DNA of 64,000 nucleotides from Gammaproteobacteria bacterium (GTDB taxonomy: Bacteria > Pseudomonadota > Gammaproteobacteria > Pseudomonadales > JAUIET01): contig JAUIET010000004.1 of the NCBI GenBank assembly GCA_030429735.1, positions 310,001-374,000 of the forward strand. Direction: 5' to 3'. The translations under genes were made by a program, and so were the position numbers. Positions 44,913 through 53,491 of this stretch are shown here, piece after piece. The notes below the pieces were generated by a model. It did no database searches. It was given only the letters and a program-made list of their open reading frames with translations, and was not told the DNA's origin. The first letter of the stretch is position 1; every line of letters begins with the position of its first letter.

Positions 44913-45452
44913 ATTTTCCTGATAGCGGAGTATTACCCCGCTACTGGTGATCTCTTCCAGGCGTAGATCCTGACTGATCGCTTCCTTTTCGGCCACTCTT
45001 TGGCCATTGATAATAATCGTGCGCTTTGACGCATCATCCGCGTACACGTGGAATGAAAACTCCAGAGCACGCACAACATTTTGGGCATCCACGGGCGCTT
45101 GCCATAAATGTACGCGCTTGTCTTGCGTGGTCAGTTGCGCGACCTGCTGCCCAGCCTGTAGGTTTTGCGCTGGGTTAAAACGCTCGCTCGGTGCCACATC
45201 CGAAATTTGTCGCGTTTGCGTATCGTTTGCCAAGCTAACGATGTCCCGCGTTTGCTCCGATTGCGACAGCCAGTACCAGCCGCTCACATTCACAGCGAGC
45301 ACACCGAGCACAATCACAGGCCACTGCATACCCATTCGCGATTTAACAGGCATTCCTGGAGGCGACTGGACACTCAAGCTGTGCACTGTCGGTGCCAGAT
45401 TCTCCTGTCGTTCCTGGTCGGCTTTGCGAACCGCATCCAATATATAAGACAT
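44877..45452 (-). CDS. gspB: GspB, partner of GspA
   Basis: This predicted protein of about 191 residues opens MSYILDAVRKADQERQ, the standard GspB/ExeB start, then has a single membrane helix (about 48-64, WPVIVLGVLAVNVSGWYWL). A periplasmic domain ends LLIEVEIL, matching the T2SSB fold. With GspA it helps insert the secretin through the peptidoglycan. I start at 45452; a longer frame overlaps the end of gspA. It is the last gene of the minus-strand T2SS operon and converges on gspD1. Confidence 0.88.
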   Translation of the reverse strand: MSYILDAVRKADQERQENLAPTVHSLSVQSPPGMPVKSRMGMQWPVIVLGVLAVNVSGWYWLSQSEQTRDIVSLANDTQTRQISDVAPSERFNPAQNLQAGQQVAQLTTQDKRVHLWQAPVDAQNVVRALEFSFHVYADDASKRTIIINGQRVAEKEAISQDLRLEEITSSGVILRYQENLLIEVEILEQW

Positions 45453-45468
45453 ATCGTACTCTGTATCC

Positions 45469-47112
45469 TTAACCGGCAATACGACGAAGGTGTCGGCTTC
45501 TTAGTGACTGCACAAATCTGGGCGAAAGACCTGGCTCTGTTAGCTCAACGCTTAGTTTGGCTTTATTGATAGTCCGCAGCAGTGCCGCATCCACAGGTTT
45601 CGACATGTTTAGCGCGTCAAGGTTATCATCATTGGCCAGTAGATAGCTGACCCTATCTATCGAAGGTAAGCTGTCGCGAAACGCCTCGTGTTGATTGGAC
45701 TCACTCTGATCAAGTCTGCCGCGTAGCCAGTTAACGAATGGGTCCCGTTCGCCTAACGATACGGTGCTTCTATAGCCTTCAGGCTGGCGCCACAACCAGG
45801 TGTAGCTTACCGGCCAGACACTCGCCAGGGTTGCTGGTGAACGCTGCTCCACACGGCCATCCGGGAACTCAACGGTAAAACGTGTACCGGGCGTGCCACG
45901 CAATATCACCCAACCTTCTATATCAGTTGCGTCATTTTTATCAATATACGCCACCACAGAGGTCCCAAGGTTCATAAGCTCTGCGGCGTCTCCCTGCCCT
46001 TGTTGACAATACAGTTCCTGCTCTTCAAAGACACTGCAATCACTGCCGACGTTGCTGGAGTATTGCTTGGTAAAGCCCTCCGCCCGGGCGAGTTTATGCA
46101 ATAAAGCTGCGTGCTCATCGGTAGCAACAACTTTATCTTCAGGCGATAGTGAATTCGACGGTGCTTGATCAATGAGTACCGTAGATGAGGGGTTTATCGT
46201 CGCTGCCTCCTTGCCAGTGTGATGTACAAACAGCGCTGCGCATGCAACGGTCAACAATGCAGCTGCGGTCAACCGAAATGGAAATCGCCAACGTCGCAAT
46301 GATACCCGCCCTACCACTTCTTCGATTGCTTTCTGACAAATTGCATCATCTACCAGATTGCCGCCGGTACTGTAGACACCAAGCAAGCATCGATCACAGA
46401 TAACGTTTATAAGGCGAGGAATTCCGCCACTGGCTTTGAATATTTTACTAAGCGCGTCCTCACCGAATAATAAGCCATGAAACCCGGCGATTTTCAGCCG
46501 GTGCAGAATATACGCACGTGTTTCAGCTTCGCTCAGCGCGCGCAGGTGAAATCGTGCGGTAATTCGCTGGGCAAGCTGTCTGAGCTCTTCGCGGGCAAGC
46601 AAGTCGTTGAGTTCAGGTTGACCGAGTAGAATTAGCTGCAACAGCTTTTTTTCATCCGTTTCGAGGTTTGTCAGCAAACGTAACTGTTCAAGCACATCTG
46701 CGCTCAGGTTCTGCGCTTCGTCGATGATGAGTACCGCACTTTTGCCTTGAGAGTGTAAAGACAACAGGTGCTCATTGATCAGATCCACCAGATAATTACT
46801 GCCCTGATTCTCCCAGAAGTAGTAGATGCCGAATTCATCGCAAACTGATTTCAGCAGTTCAGTTTCGGATTGCTTTGGGTTTACCACATAGGCTAGCTCA
46901 CAATGCTCGGGTATCTGATGCAGAAACGCCCGGCAGATCGTGGTCTTTCCGGTACCGACCTCACCGCTGAGCAAAACAAAACCACCCTGCTCTCCAACCC
47001 CATAGATCAAATGCGCTAACGCTTCCTTGTGTTGTTCACTAAGAAACAGATAATTTGGATCAGGCGCGATCGAAAAAGGCAGTGCGCTGAAGCCGAAATA
47101 CTCTTTATACAT
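45469..47112 (-). CDS. gspA: GspA/ExeA ATPase of the T2SS
   Basis: This 547-residue protein has the ExeA plan. It opens YKEYFGFSALPFSIAPDP, has an AAA+ domain with Walker A GEVGTGKTT and Walker B VLIIDEAQNL, then a membrane helix (about 275-293, FRLTAAALLTVACAALFV). A periplasmic part follows, with a C39-like/SH3-type segment (GWVILRGTPGTRFTVEFPDG) and a poorly conserved C-terminal region where ExeA has a peptidoglycan-binding domain. With GspB it uses ATP to place the GspD ring. It is separated from gspM by 136 bp containing an inverted-repeat element, so it may have its own promoter. Confidence 0.92.
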   Translation of the reverse strand: MYKEYFGFSALPFSIAPDPNYLFLSEQHKEALAHLIYGVGEQGGFVLLSGEVGTGKTTICRAFLHQIPEHCELAYVVNPKQSETELLKSVCDEFGIYYFWENQGSNYLVDLINEHLLSLHSQGKSAVLIIDEAQNLSADVLEQLRLLTNLETDEKKLLQLILLGQPELNDLLAREELRQLAQRITARFHLRALSEAETRAYILHRLKIAGFHGLLFGEDALSKIFKASGGIPRLINVICDRCLLGVYSTGGNLVDDAICQKAIEEVVGRVSLRRWRFPFRLTAAALLTVACAALFVHHTGKEAATINPSSTVLIDQAPSNSLSPEDKVVATDEHAALLHKLARAEGFTKQYSSNVGSDCSVFEEQELYCQQGQGDAAELMNLGTSVVAYIDKNDATDIEGWVILRGTPGTRFTVEFPDGRVEQRSPATLASVWPVSYTWLWRQPEGYRSTVSLGERDPFVNWLRGRLDQSESNQHEAFRDSLPSIDRVSYLLANDDNLDALNMSKPVDAALLRTINKAKLSVELTEPGLSPRFVQSLRSRHLRRIAG

Positions 47113-47117
47113 CAGTA

Positions 47118-47223
47118 GCTAGTGTCCCTTAACATAAGTTCGTACCATTTAGAGCCAGCACAATGGCGTTCTTCTAGGCGTGTTCCGCAGGGAATATCGA
47201 CTATATTGGCAAGGGACACTAGC
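47118..47223. mobile_element. MITE-like inverted-repeat element between gspM and gspA
   Basis: A perfect 13 bp inverted repeat, GCTAGTGTCCCTT at 47118-47130 and AAGGGACACTAGC at 47211-47223, encloses about 80 bases with no open frame. The repeat continues imperfectly inward (AACATAAGTTCG against CCAATATAGTCG). CTAG occurs at both outer ends exactly 100 bases apart, as expected for a 4 bp target duplication of the YTAR type known for the IS5 group. The size and lack of coding capacity fit a MITE. A large regulatory hairpin is the alternative. Confidence 0.5.
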
Positions 47224-47248
47224 GTTTCCAGGGTGGGTTAAAACGTTT

Positions 47249-47788
47249 TTATTCCTGCAAGGTGAGGCTGGCGCTCAACGCGCCACTGGCTTGCTGGTCC
47301 AGCTGAATTTCTCTGACAGTGATGTTGTGGTCAGAATGCAAACCCGCTATCCACTGTATCAGGTTGTCAAAACTCACACCTTCCAGCCATACACGCATTG
47401 ATGTCTTATCAACCGGCTCGAAACGTTTAAAGGCTATGCCCCAATACTTGGCCTGTTCCGAGGCTGTGCCCAGTAGCGTTTGACCGTCGTCCCGAAGCAC
47501 AGAGGATTGACTGCTTTTGAACAATGCCGCGTTGGCTTTCATCCAGCTTAATGTTGCTTGTTGATTCTCTGCCGACGATCTGGCGGCTGCCGCGTATTCG
47601 TGGGCAGGCTTTAACAGCAGAACATACATGAAGACGCACGCCATAAATACCAGCAGTACCTTCAAGGCCCACTGGTCTCTGTCGCGCATGCTTGTGTAGC
47701 GTGCATACAGATGCTGCGTAATCGTTAATGTCTGCAGCGAGTTCCAGCCTAGCGCCAAACGATCCAATAACGCGTTTGCGATATTCAT
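47249..47788 (-). CDS. gspM: GspM, inner-membrane platform protein
   Basis: This 179-residue protein has a short cytoplasmic N-terminus ending RYTSMRDRDQWALKV, one helix (about 43-60, LLVFMACVFMYVLLLKPA) and a periplasmic ferredoxin-like domain. This is the usual GspM plan and position after gspL. It binds GspL and links the cytoplasmic ATPase GspE to the pseudopilus platform. It lies 44 bp downstream of gspL. Sequence conservation in this family is low, so the call rests on topology, the RDQWAL-type motif and context. Confidence 0.9.
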   Translation of the reverse strand: MNIANALLDRLALGWNSLQTLTITQHLYARYTSMRDRDQWALKVLLVFMACVFMYVLLLKPAHEYAAAARSSAENQQATLSWMKANAALFKSSQSSVLRDDGQTLLGTASEQAKYWGIAFKRFEPVDKTSMRVWLEGVSFDNLIQWIAGLHSDHNITVREIQLDQQASGALSASLTLQE

Positions 47789-47832
47789 TGTCTTACCTCA
47801 ATCACACAGCATGATGACGTTCACCGATGTAT

Positions 47833-49131
47833 TCATAGCCTTGCAACCATCACCCGACCACGAACACCATCGCTTTTTTCGGCCGCGGACAGTAAACTGA
47901 CGTCGAGATTTCGCTGCTTGAGCTTCCGCGTGTAAAGCTCAAGGTCATCCAGCTTTTCTGCATTGACGTCAAGCACCATTCCATCACCGTATGCGTCGTA
48001 ACTTATCGATTGAATGGGCAACAACTGTTCACCCATAGACGTGGTTACCGCTTCCATCAAATACAGAAATTCAGCGCTAAACCCACTGCCCTGTTGGCGA
48101 TTGAGATGACTCTGGAATTGTCGCCTGGGGTCAACAACACGTTGCTCATTTGGGAACAGCGCTCGGTACTGCTGTTCGTTAGCAACAGCAAATTGATCCG
48201 CTTTCGTGTTATACCACCACGCCGTTGTCGTGAGCATGGCAATCTCTGCCACTAGAAAAATCGACGCTGCAAGTGCGATCCAGCGCCACGGAAACCGTGG
48301 ACGATCGTCGGCTCTAGCCCTATACCCACCTTGCAGCAAATTGAGAATACGAGTTCGGTCGCGGACCGCGGTAATTGCCTTCAGTTCAAACGGCGACTCT
48401 GTGAACAGCCGTTCCTCAAGCTTATAACTGAGTAACTCCGTCTGGAACTGCTGCAGCATCCGGTTGGCTTCTGCGTCATCTTGCTGAGCCATCAAGGTCA
48501 GCGATGGTCGCTTATTAATACCGAGTTGCAAATCGGCAGGCTGATCAATGTCCTCGCTTGTGCTGTTCGCGGCTTCCTGGAAATGCAACTTCAAATAAGT
48601 ACCAAGAAGTTCCGGTTCCACAGACGTTCCCTGGTGTTCTGCAAACTGTATAACCGCACGATCGCGTTCCACCAGAATACGGGTCCCTGAATCGCTGCCA
48701 GGCAACACCAGGTACTCTGGGACAAGCATGAAAGGTTCCAGATCATACGTATACAACAGGTCAAGGCAGTGAATCAGTTCAGCATGACTCACGATGGCTA
48801 CCGAGTTTTCGCCCGCGCCACTGTTCGGAGGCAGCGCAACGTGCACATCCTCCAGATCTTCAGCGAGGCTTTCCTCAACCATATGGGGCACAACCGTCTT
48901 TAAATGCGCGACATGTTGCGCGGCGACATGTACGCGGCTCATTCTGACCCTGTCGCCAGACAAGATTACGACCGTACGATACTCCTGGCCGGCGGCCTGA
49001 TGCTCGGCAAGTTCGGCCAGACAATGCTGCCCGGAACCGATCACATGACCTTTGCTATCCAGCAGCAACCAATCGCACAGCGTTGATTCTGGATCAGGAT
49101 CAGCGTCTAGTTGTAGGCACAGATAATTCAT
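47833..49131 (-). CDS. gspL: GspL, inner-membrane platform protein
   Basis: This 432-residue protein has a large actin-like cytoplasmic domain (start CLQLDADPDPESTLCDWLLLD; VVPHMVEESLAEDLEDVHVALPP is the conserved GspL stretch near residue 95). One membrane helix follows (about 280-300, WIALAASIFLVAEIAMLTTTAWWY), then a periplasmic ferredoxin-like domain ending RVMVARL. GspL recruits GspE to the membrane through the cytoplasmic domain. It is separated from gspK by 3 bp. Confidence 0.93.
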   Translation of the reverse strand: MNYLCLQLDADPDPESTLCDWLLLDSKGHVIGSGQHCLAELAEHQAAGQEYRTVVILSGDRVRMSRVHVAAQHVAHLKTVVPHMVEESLAEDLEDVHVALPPNSGAGENSVAIVSHAELIHCLDLLYTYDLEPFMLVPEYLVLPGSDSGTRILVERDRAVIQFAEHQGTSVEPELLGTYLKLHFQEAANSTSEDIDQPADLQLGINKRPSLTLMAQQDDAEANRMLQQFQTELLSYKLEERLFTESPFELKAITAVRDRTRILNLLQGGYRARADDRPRFPWRWIALAASIFLVAEIAMLTTTAWWYNTKADQFAVANEQQYRALFPNEQRVVDPRRQFQSHLNRQQGSGFSAEFLYLMEAVTTSMGEQLLPIQSISYDAYGDGMVLDVNAEKLDDLELYTRKLKQRNLDVSLLSAAEKSDGVRGRVMVARL

Positions 49132-49134
49132 AGC

Positions 49135-50037
49135 TTAAGACTGAGTGTGTTCAAGAAGTTCTCGCACAAACTGTTTTCCTTCTGCACGATCCAGAATTCG
49201 AAGTTCTCCGTCGACGTTGCGGTGTAAACGGGTGCGCAAGTAATGATGGGCATTGCCAAATTGAGCATGCGCTTGCACTTCAAAGTATTCGCTCTTTACA
49301 TCAAGCGTAGTCGAAGTCGAGCTATAGTTCGAAAGTGGCGCTTGATCTACGCTGATAAATGCTTCTGAAGCACGGGTTTCGATTATTTTTCGAACAACAC
49401 TGTCGGATTCCTTGGGCAAAACCGCTTGCAACACCGCCTCACCCGCAGTGTTCAGATTAACGGCCAGCTGTGAATCTGGAAGTGCTACCAGGAGTGATTG
49501 AAGCGCAACCAGCTGTTGCTGATTAATGTTCAGTAGCCCAGCGAGCTCACTGATGTCCTGAAATGTATGGTCTTGTAGATACGCCAGTAGTATGTCCAAC
49601 TGCGCCGTGGGTAGGCCGTGTTGCAACCAAACCTCTCGCAATGCACTTTCCGCGGCGGTAGAGGCCTGCCCCTGTATGGCATTCAGGTTGATTCGAGATC
49701 GCAGATCAATAACTTTAATAACGAGTTTGCCATCCTCTAACTCGAAGCCACGAAAGCTCTCGGCCCACGTATCATGAAAACTATCTGTCGTTGCTTGCCT
49801 GGCTTGTGTGCCTTGCACAAAATCCTCATGCAAAATTTGACGACCAAAAGTTTCCCCGGCTCGAGAATACCAAAACGCTTGTCTGAGTTGCGCTGTTTGC
49901 TGCGCGTCATTCAGCGCAGCTGAAGTTTGCCGCATAAGCTGAGCAGAAAGAACAATAGCGATGGTAACCACCAGCATGACGCTTAGTAAGGCCAGACCTT
50001 TCTGAGACGCCAACATTACAGGTTTAGTGGGTCGCAT
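49135..50037 (-). CDS. gspK: GspK, minor pseudopilin (tip)
   Basis: This 300-residue atypically large minor pseudopilin has a prepilin leader ending MLASQKG, then LALLSVMLVVTIAIVLSAQLMRQ. As usual for GspK, position 5 after the cleavage site is not Glu. The alpha-domain contains GspK-type segments (IKVIDLRSRINLNAIQG, LLAYLQDHTFQDISELAGLLNI, VNLNTAGEAVLQAVL). It caps the pseudopilus tip with GspI and GspJ. It lies 4 bp after gspJ. Confidence 0.93.
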   Translation of the reverse strand: MRPTKPVMLASQKGLALLSVMLVVTIAIVLSAQLMRQTSAALNDAQQTAQLRQAFWYSRAGETFGRQILHEDFVQGTQARQATTDSFHDTWAESFRGFELEDGKLVIKVIDLRSRINLNAIQGQASTAAESALREVWLQHGLPTAQLDILLAYLQDHTFQDISELAGLLNINQQQLVALQSLLVALPDSQLAVNLNTAGEAVLQAVLPKESDSVVRKIIETRASEAFISVDQAPLSNYSSTSTTLDVKSEYFEVQAHAQFGNAHHYLRTRLHRNVDGELRILDRAEGKQFVRELLEHTQS

Positions 50038-50041
50038 GGCG

Positions 50042-50722
50042 TCAGTCTCGCAAAGCTATCAGTACCGGTCCAGACACTACTGACGTTTCAATGCCCAGCT
50101 CAACCGCCCTGGGTACTCGGTCTTTTTCAACGCCATCAGGCTGTTCCATGGAATCCAAAGAGGATGAAGCGACTTTCTGAGGTTGTGGCCAATCACGGTG
50201 CCATTGACCATCGCTGTCCATAAATCGCAGTGATGCCGATTCGACATTGCGTAATAACAGCTGCTCTCGTTCAACTCCCTGATAGTCGCCGTCCATTGGA
50301 CTTATGTGCCGAACAAGATCGAATCTACCTTGATCTACAGAGTTAGTAAGGTCTTGCTCTTGCGTCTCGCGCAATTCATAACGCACGCGAACCGCAGCCG
50401 ATCTATTTGGTCCTGCACTCGGACCATAGGCACCGCGACTGAACTCCAGCATAGTAATTGGGTCACTCAAAAATGCAGGCTTTGCAGGGACAACCGGATT
50501 GGATGACAGCATTTTTCTGGGGACCGCGTTTCGCAAATCACCAGTGATCACATTAATCGCCTTTCGATAAACAAACGTTTGATCCGATGAACTCTGACCA
50601 ACATCAGTCACAGCAGCGGTTGAGCTGAGCAAACGAAAAGCACCCAGCGCGATAAAGCTGAATATGGAAATAGAGACCAGCACTTCCACCAGGGTAAAGC
50701 CGCGATCATCGCGCTTGTGCAC
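50042..50722 (-). CDS. gspJ: GspJ, minor pseudopilin
   Basis: This minor pseudopilin of about 226 residues has the prepilin site RG|FTLVEVLVSISIFSFIALGAFRLL. I start it at a GTG at 50722, which gives an 8-residue leader (MHKRDDRG) and has an AAGGG site 6 bases upstream. A GTG at 50758 that overlaps the gspI stop would give a 20-residue leader and has no ribosome site. The C-terminal part has the GspJ-type RRAVELG-like PRAVELGIETSV strand. It forms the pseudopilus tip with GspI and GspK. Confidence 0.9.
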   Translation of the reverse strand: MHKRDDRGFTLVEVLVSISIFSFIALGAFRLLSSTAAVTDVGQSSSDQTFVYRKAINVITGDLRNAVPRKMLSSNPVVPAKPAFLSDPITMLEFSRGAYGPSAGPNRSAAVRVRYELRETQEQDLTNSVDQGRFDLVRHISPMDGDYQGVEREQLLLRNVESASLRFMDSDGQWHRDWPQPQKVASSSLDSMEQPDGVEKDRVPRAVELGIETSVVSGPVLIALRD

Positions 50723-50757
50723 GTGAACGCCCTTGGTAGCTAGTACGCCTTCAGTCA

Positions 50758-51204
50758 CTAGTGAGCGCCCAGGTAAGCAATCATGTTTACAACTGTACTA
50801 TCGTGTGATTTGCCAGCCGACACTGTTTTCCCTGAGTCAGCGGGGTTAGCCGCAACTTTTATGACGCGCATATCAGCTCGTCGGGTGTTTTCTATCACCA
50901 CATCAACATTCCATAGACGCTCAGCGTACTTAACCACTTGTCTTTTTCGGCCGTCTGTTGCCAATGTCTCCATTAATCGATACTGTTCGATCGTATTTTC
51001 AACCAGCTGAGTTGCTACGCGCTTGGTTTCCAAACTCTGTTGTACGCGCACACTCGACGTTGTCTGCCCAGCAATAGCCGAACTCAATAACGCAAAAATC
51101 GCTAAGGAAATTAAGATTTCCAACAGGGTAAACCCGTTACATCTTGGTCGAGTAGCGTAGCCTTTGAAGCATGGCCGGTGACTTGGTGCGTTCGCTGTTA
51201 ACAC
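50758..51204 (-). CDS. gspI: GspI, minor pseudopilin
   Basis: This minor pseudopilin of about 148 residues has the site NG|FTLLEILISLAIFALLSSAIAGQ, followed by the GspI pattern TQLVENTIEQYRLM. A strong GGAGGAG site inside the end of gspH points to the GTG at 51204 as start; an ATG at 51222 in the same frame precedes that site and is less likely. The leader of about 23 residues is long for a prepilin but positively charged. It is part of the tip complex I-J-K. Confidence 0.9.
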   Translation of the reverse strand: MLTANAPSHRPCFKGYATRPRCNGFTLLEILISLAIFALLSSAIAGQTTSSVRVQQSLETKRVATQLVENTIEQYRLMETLATDGRKRQVVKYAERLWNVDVVIENTRRADMRVIKVAANPADSGKTVSAGKSHDSTVVNMIAYLGAH

Positions 51205-51206
51205 AT

Positions 51207-51731
51207 CTACTCCTCCAACCATTCTAAGTTAAGGCCGTCCGACTGCAAGTGAAATTCTGGCCCTTTGTGCTGCTTGCTTGAAAGCGTCAGCAAGAAAGCG
51301 CTTGTTTCGCCATTGGCATAGGCGATCAAATCTGGATTCGACGTTACTGGCATTCGGCCTGCGAGTCGCTTTCCCGCCCGCTGATTGAATTCATACCGTG
51401 TGCTTTCATTCCACATGTAGTTGCTGTGAACAATACCCAGATCTTGCCAGGCGATAGGCGACCAACCGTCTAGACCTGTTTCTGATTCATTCAACTGAAC
51501 CAGCCGCCATTGGCCTGGACCGAGCCTGACGCCATATTGCTCGCTATTGCGAACGGCAGCAGCGCTCATTTGAGCAAGCAGAGATTGAAAATTCCGAGCT
51601 TCGCTCTCCAACGCTCTGGCACTATTGAGCGGAGCGGTTAACAACACCATACCGGAAAACAGACCGACTATGGTCAGCACCAGCAGCAACTCGATTAGCG
51701 TAAAGCCAGACGAATGATCAGGTTTCATCAT
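51207..51731 (-). CDS. gspH: GspH, minor pseudopilin
   Basis: This 174-residue protein has prepilin site SSG|FTLIELLLVLTIVGLFSGMVLL with Glu-5, followed by a beta-rich C-terminal domain containing QYGVRLGPGQWRLVQL, typical of GspH. It links the major pseudopilin rod to the tip complex. It lies 48 bp after gspG. Two adjacent ATGs could start it. Confidence 0.92.
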   Translation of the reverse strand: MMKPDHSSGFTLIELLLVLTIVGLFSGMVLLTAPLNSARALESEARNFQSLLAQMSAAAVRNSEQYGVRLGPGQWRLVQLNESETGLDGWSPIAWQDLGIVHSNYMWNESTRYEFNQRAGKRLAGRMPVTSNPDLIAYANGETSAFLLTLSSKQHKGPEFHLQSDGLNLEWLEE

Positions 51732-51779
51732 GCGGTAATTGAGACTTTGAGTAAGAACGAACTGGCGATCCAGTTCTTC

Positions 51780-52214
51780 CTAGCCCTCTTCCCAGTTCCC
51801 CACATCCGCGTTGTAGCCTTCCCCGCCCTGCTTACCGTCGGCACCCAGGGAATAGACGTCGTAGGCAGACTGTGCACCAGGGCTCAAGTACTGATAGTCG
51901 TTACCCCATGGATCCTTTGGCAGCGATTTTCCGCCAACATAACCTTGCGGATTCCAGTTTTTTGCAGCTGGACTGCCACTTGGTTTTTGAACCAGGGCCA
52001 TCAGCCCCTGATCCGTTGTCGGGTACGAGTGGTTATCCAGCCGATAGAGCTCCAAAGATTGTGACAACATACTCACATCCGCTGCTGCTGCAGTAACCCT
52101 GGCCTCATCAACACGCCCCAGTACATTCGGGGCAACGAGCCCAATCAATACTCCGATGATTACGACCACAACCATGATTTCAATCAATGTAAAGCCAACT
52201 TGTTTCGTATTCAC
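51780..52214 (-). CDS. gspG: GspG, major pseudopilin
   Basis: This 144-residue major pseudopilin has a short leader MNTKQVG, then FTLIEIMVVVVIIGVLIGLVAPNVLG. It contains the calcium-site region and the hallmark LYRLDNHSYPTTDQGLMALV and PKDPWGNDYQYLSPG. It builds the periplasmic pseudopilus after cleavage by a prepilin peptidase, which is not encoded in this window. The start codon is GTG with a GGAA site. Confidence 0.96.
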   Translation of the reverse strand: MNTKQVGFTLIEIMVVVVIIGVLIGLVAPNVLGRVDEARVTAAAADVSMLSQSLELYRLDNHSYPTTDQGLMALVQKPSGSPAAKNWNPQGYVGGKSLPKDPWGNDYQYLSPGAQSAYDVYSLGADGKQGGEGYNADVGNWEEG

Positions 52215-52267
52215 AACTGTTCCAGCCTCGATCTAACATTCGTTATTTGGGTCATATGACAATTCCT

Positions 52268-53485
52268 CTATATGAGCTGATTCAACGCAAATATCGGCTG
52301 AAGTATGGCCAATACAATGGTGAAAATCGCACCACCTATAAACAACAAGATCATCGGTTCCACTAGTTTCATGCTTCCATCAATTGCATAATTCAGTCCG
52401 CGCTGCTCGTGTTCGGCGGCCTTGCTCAACATGCGGCCAAGTTCGCCACTGGCTTCACCACTGGCAACCATATGCAGCAGCATTGGCGAAAACTGGGCAC
52501 ATTGTGTGAGAGCATTGTGCAGACTTTCACCTTCTTCCACAGAACGGATTGCTGCCGTGAGCTGCTCAGTTAAATAGCGATTCGAAAGCACTTCTCTGGC
52601 AATTTTCAGAGATTCGACCAACGGCACACCACTCATGACCAGAATGCTTAGCGTATTACTGAATTGTGCGGTGGCGCTGGCACGCGTTAAGCCGCGCGTT
52701 ATGCGCGAGTTAAGCAGCACACGGTCTTTCCATAGCGCTGGCCCCTCAAACGAAAAAATCCAGCGAACAACAATCAGCAACATCGCAAACAGTAGTAGTA
52801 GCAAACCACCATTGACCTGCAGAAAGTCACTGACGGTAATCAACCATTGAGTAAGCACGGGCAGTTGTGCATTCTGCTCGGAAAATACACCGACGACCTG
52901 GGGGACGACATACGTCAATAGTCCCAGTACCATGAGCATGGCCACTGAAAAAAGCATGGCCGGATAAATCAATGCCAACTTAACCTTCTGGCGTGTATCG
53001 CTCGCAGTTTCCAGGTGGTCTGAGAGTTGTTCCAACACTGTGTCCAGGTAACCTGAATGTTCACCGGCCGCGATCATTTCACTGAAAGTGGGTGGGAACG
53101 CGCTGCCCTGCTGGCGGAGCGCGTCTGCGAGGGAATGACCTTCCAACACTTTTGATCGAACCGACAGCAATATTCCTTTGGTCGCCTGCTCCTCAGCCTG
53201 TAGCGCCACTGTGTTCAGACATTCTTCAATAGGCATGCCACTCTGTACAAGTGTTGCCAGCTGGCGAGTAAGTATCGCAAGATCTTTGTGGTTGATCTGG
53301 CGACGCCAGGAAAATAGAGGTCTTACGGAGACATTGGCCGCAACCTGGCTTTGCTCGCCGACGCTCAGGGGTACCCACCCTTTACCGCGTATCTGCTCGC
53401 GCACCTGACGCGAACTGTCCGCCTCTAAAACACCATTTTGCGTGTGGCCACTGGCATCCAGCGCTGAATAGGTAAATGCAGACAT
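52268..53485 (-). CDS. gspF: GspF, inner-membrane platform protein
   Basis: This 405-residue polytopic protein opens AFTYSALDASGHTQNGVLEADS. It has two homologous T2SSF cytoplasmic domains (ILTRQLATLVQSGMPIEECL and ATAQFSNTLSILVMSGVPLVESL) and three membrane helices (about 170-195, 225-245, 375-397). GspF is the platform core contacted by GspE and GspL. It follows gspE by 6 bp. Confidence 0.96.
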   Translation of the reverse strand: MSAFTYSALDASGHTQNGVLEADSSRQVREQIRGKGWVPLSVGEQSQVAANVSVRPLFSWRRQINHKDLAILTRQLATLVQSGMPIEECLNTVALQAEEQATKGILLSVRSKVLEGHSLADALRQQGSAFPPTFSEMIAAGEHSGYLDTVLEQLSDHLETASDTRQKVKLALIYPAMLFSVAMLMVLGLLTYVVPQVVGVFSEQNAQLPVLTQWLITVSDFLQVNGGLLLLLFAMLLIVVRWIFSFEGPALWKDRVLLNSRITRGLTRASATAQFSNTLSILVMSGVPLVESLKIAREVLSNRYLTEQLTAAIRSVEEGESLHNALTQCAQFSPMLLHMVASGEASGELGRMLSKAAEHEQRGLNYAIDGSMKLVEPMILLFIGGAIFTIVLAILQPIFALNQLI

Positions 53486-53491
53486 TCGAGC

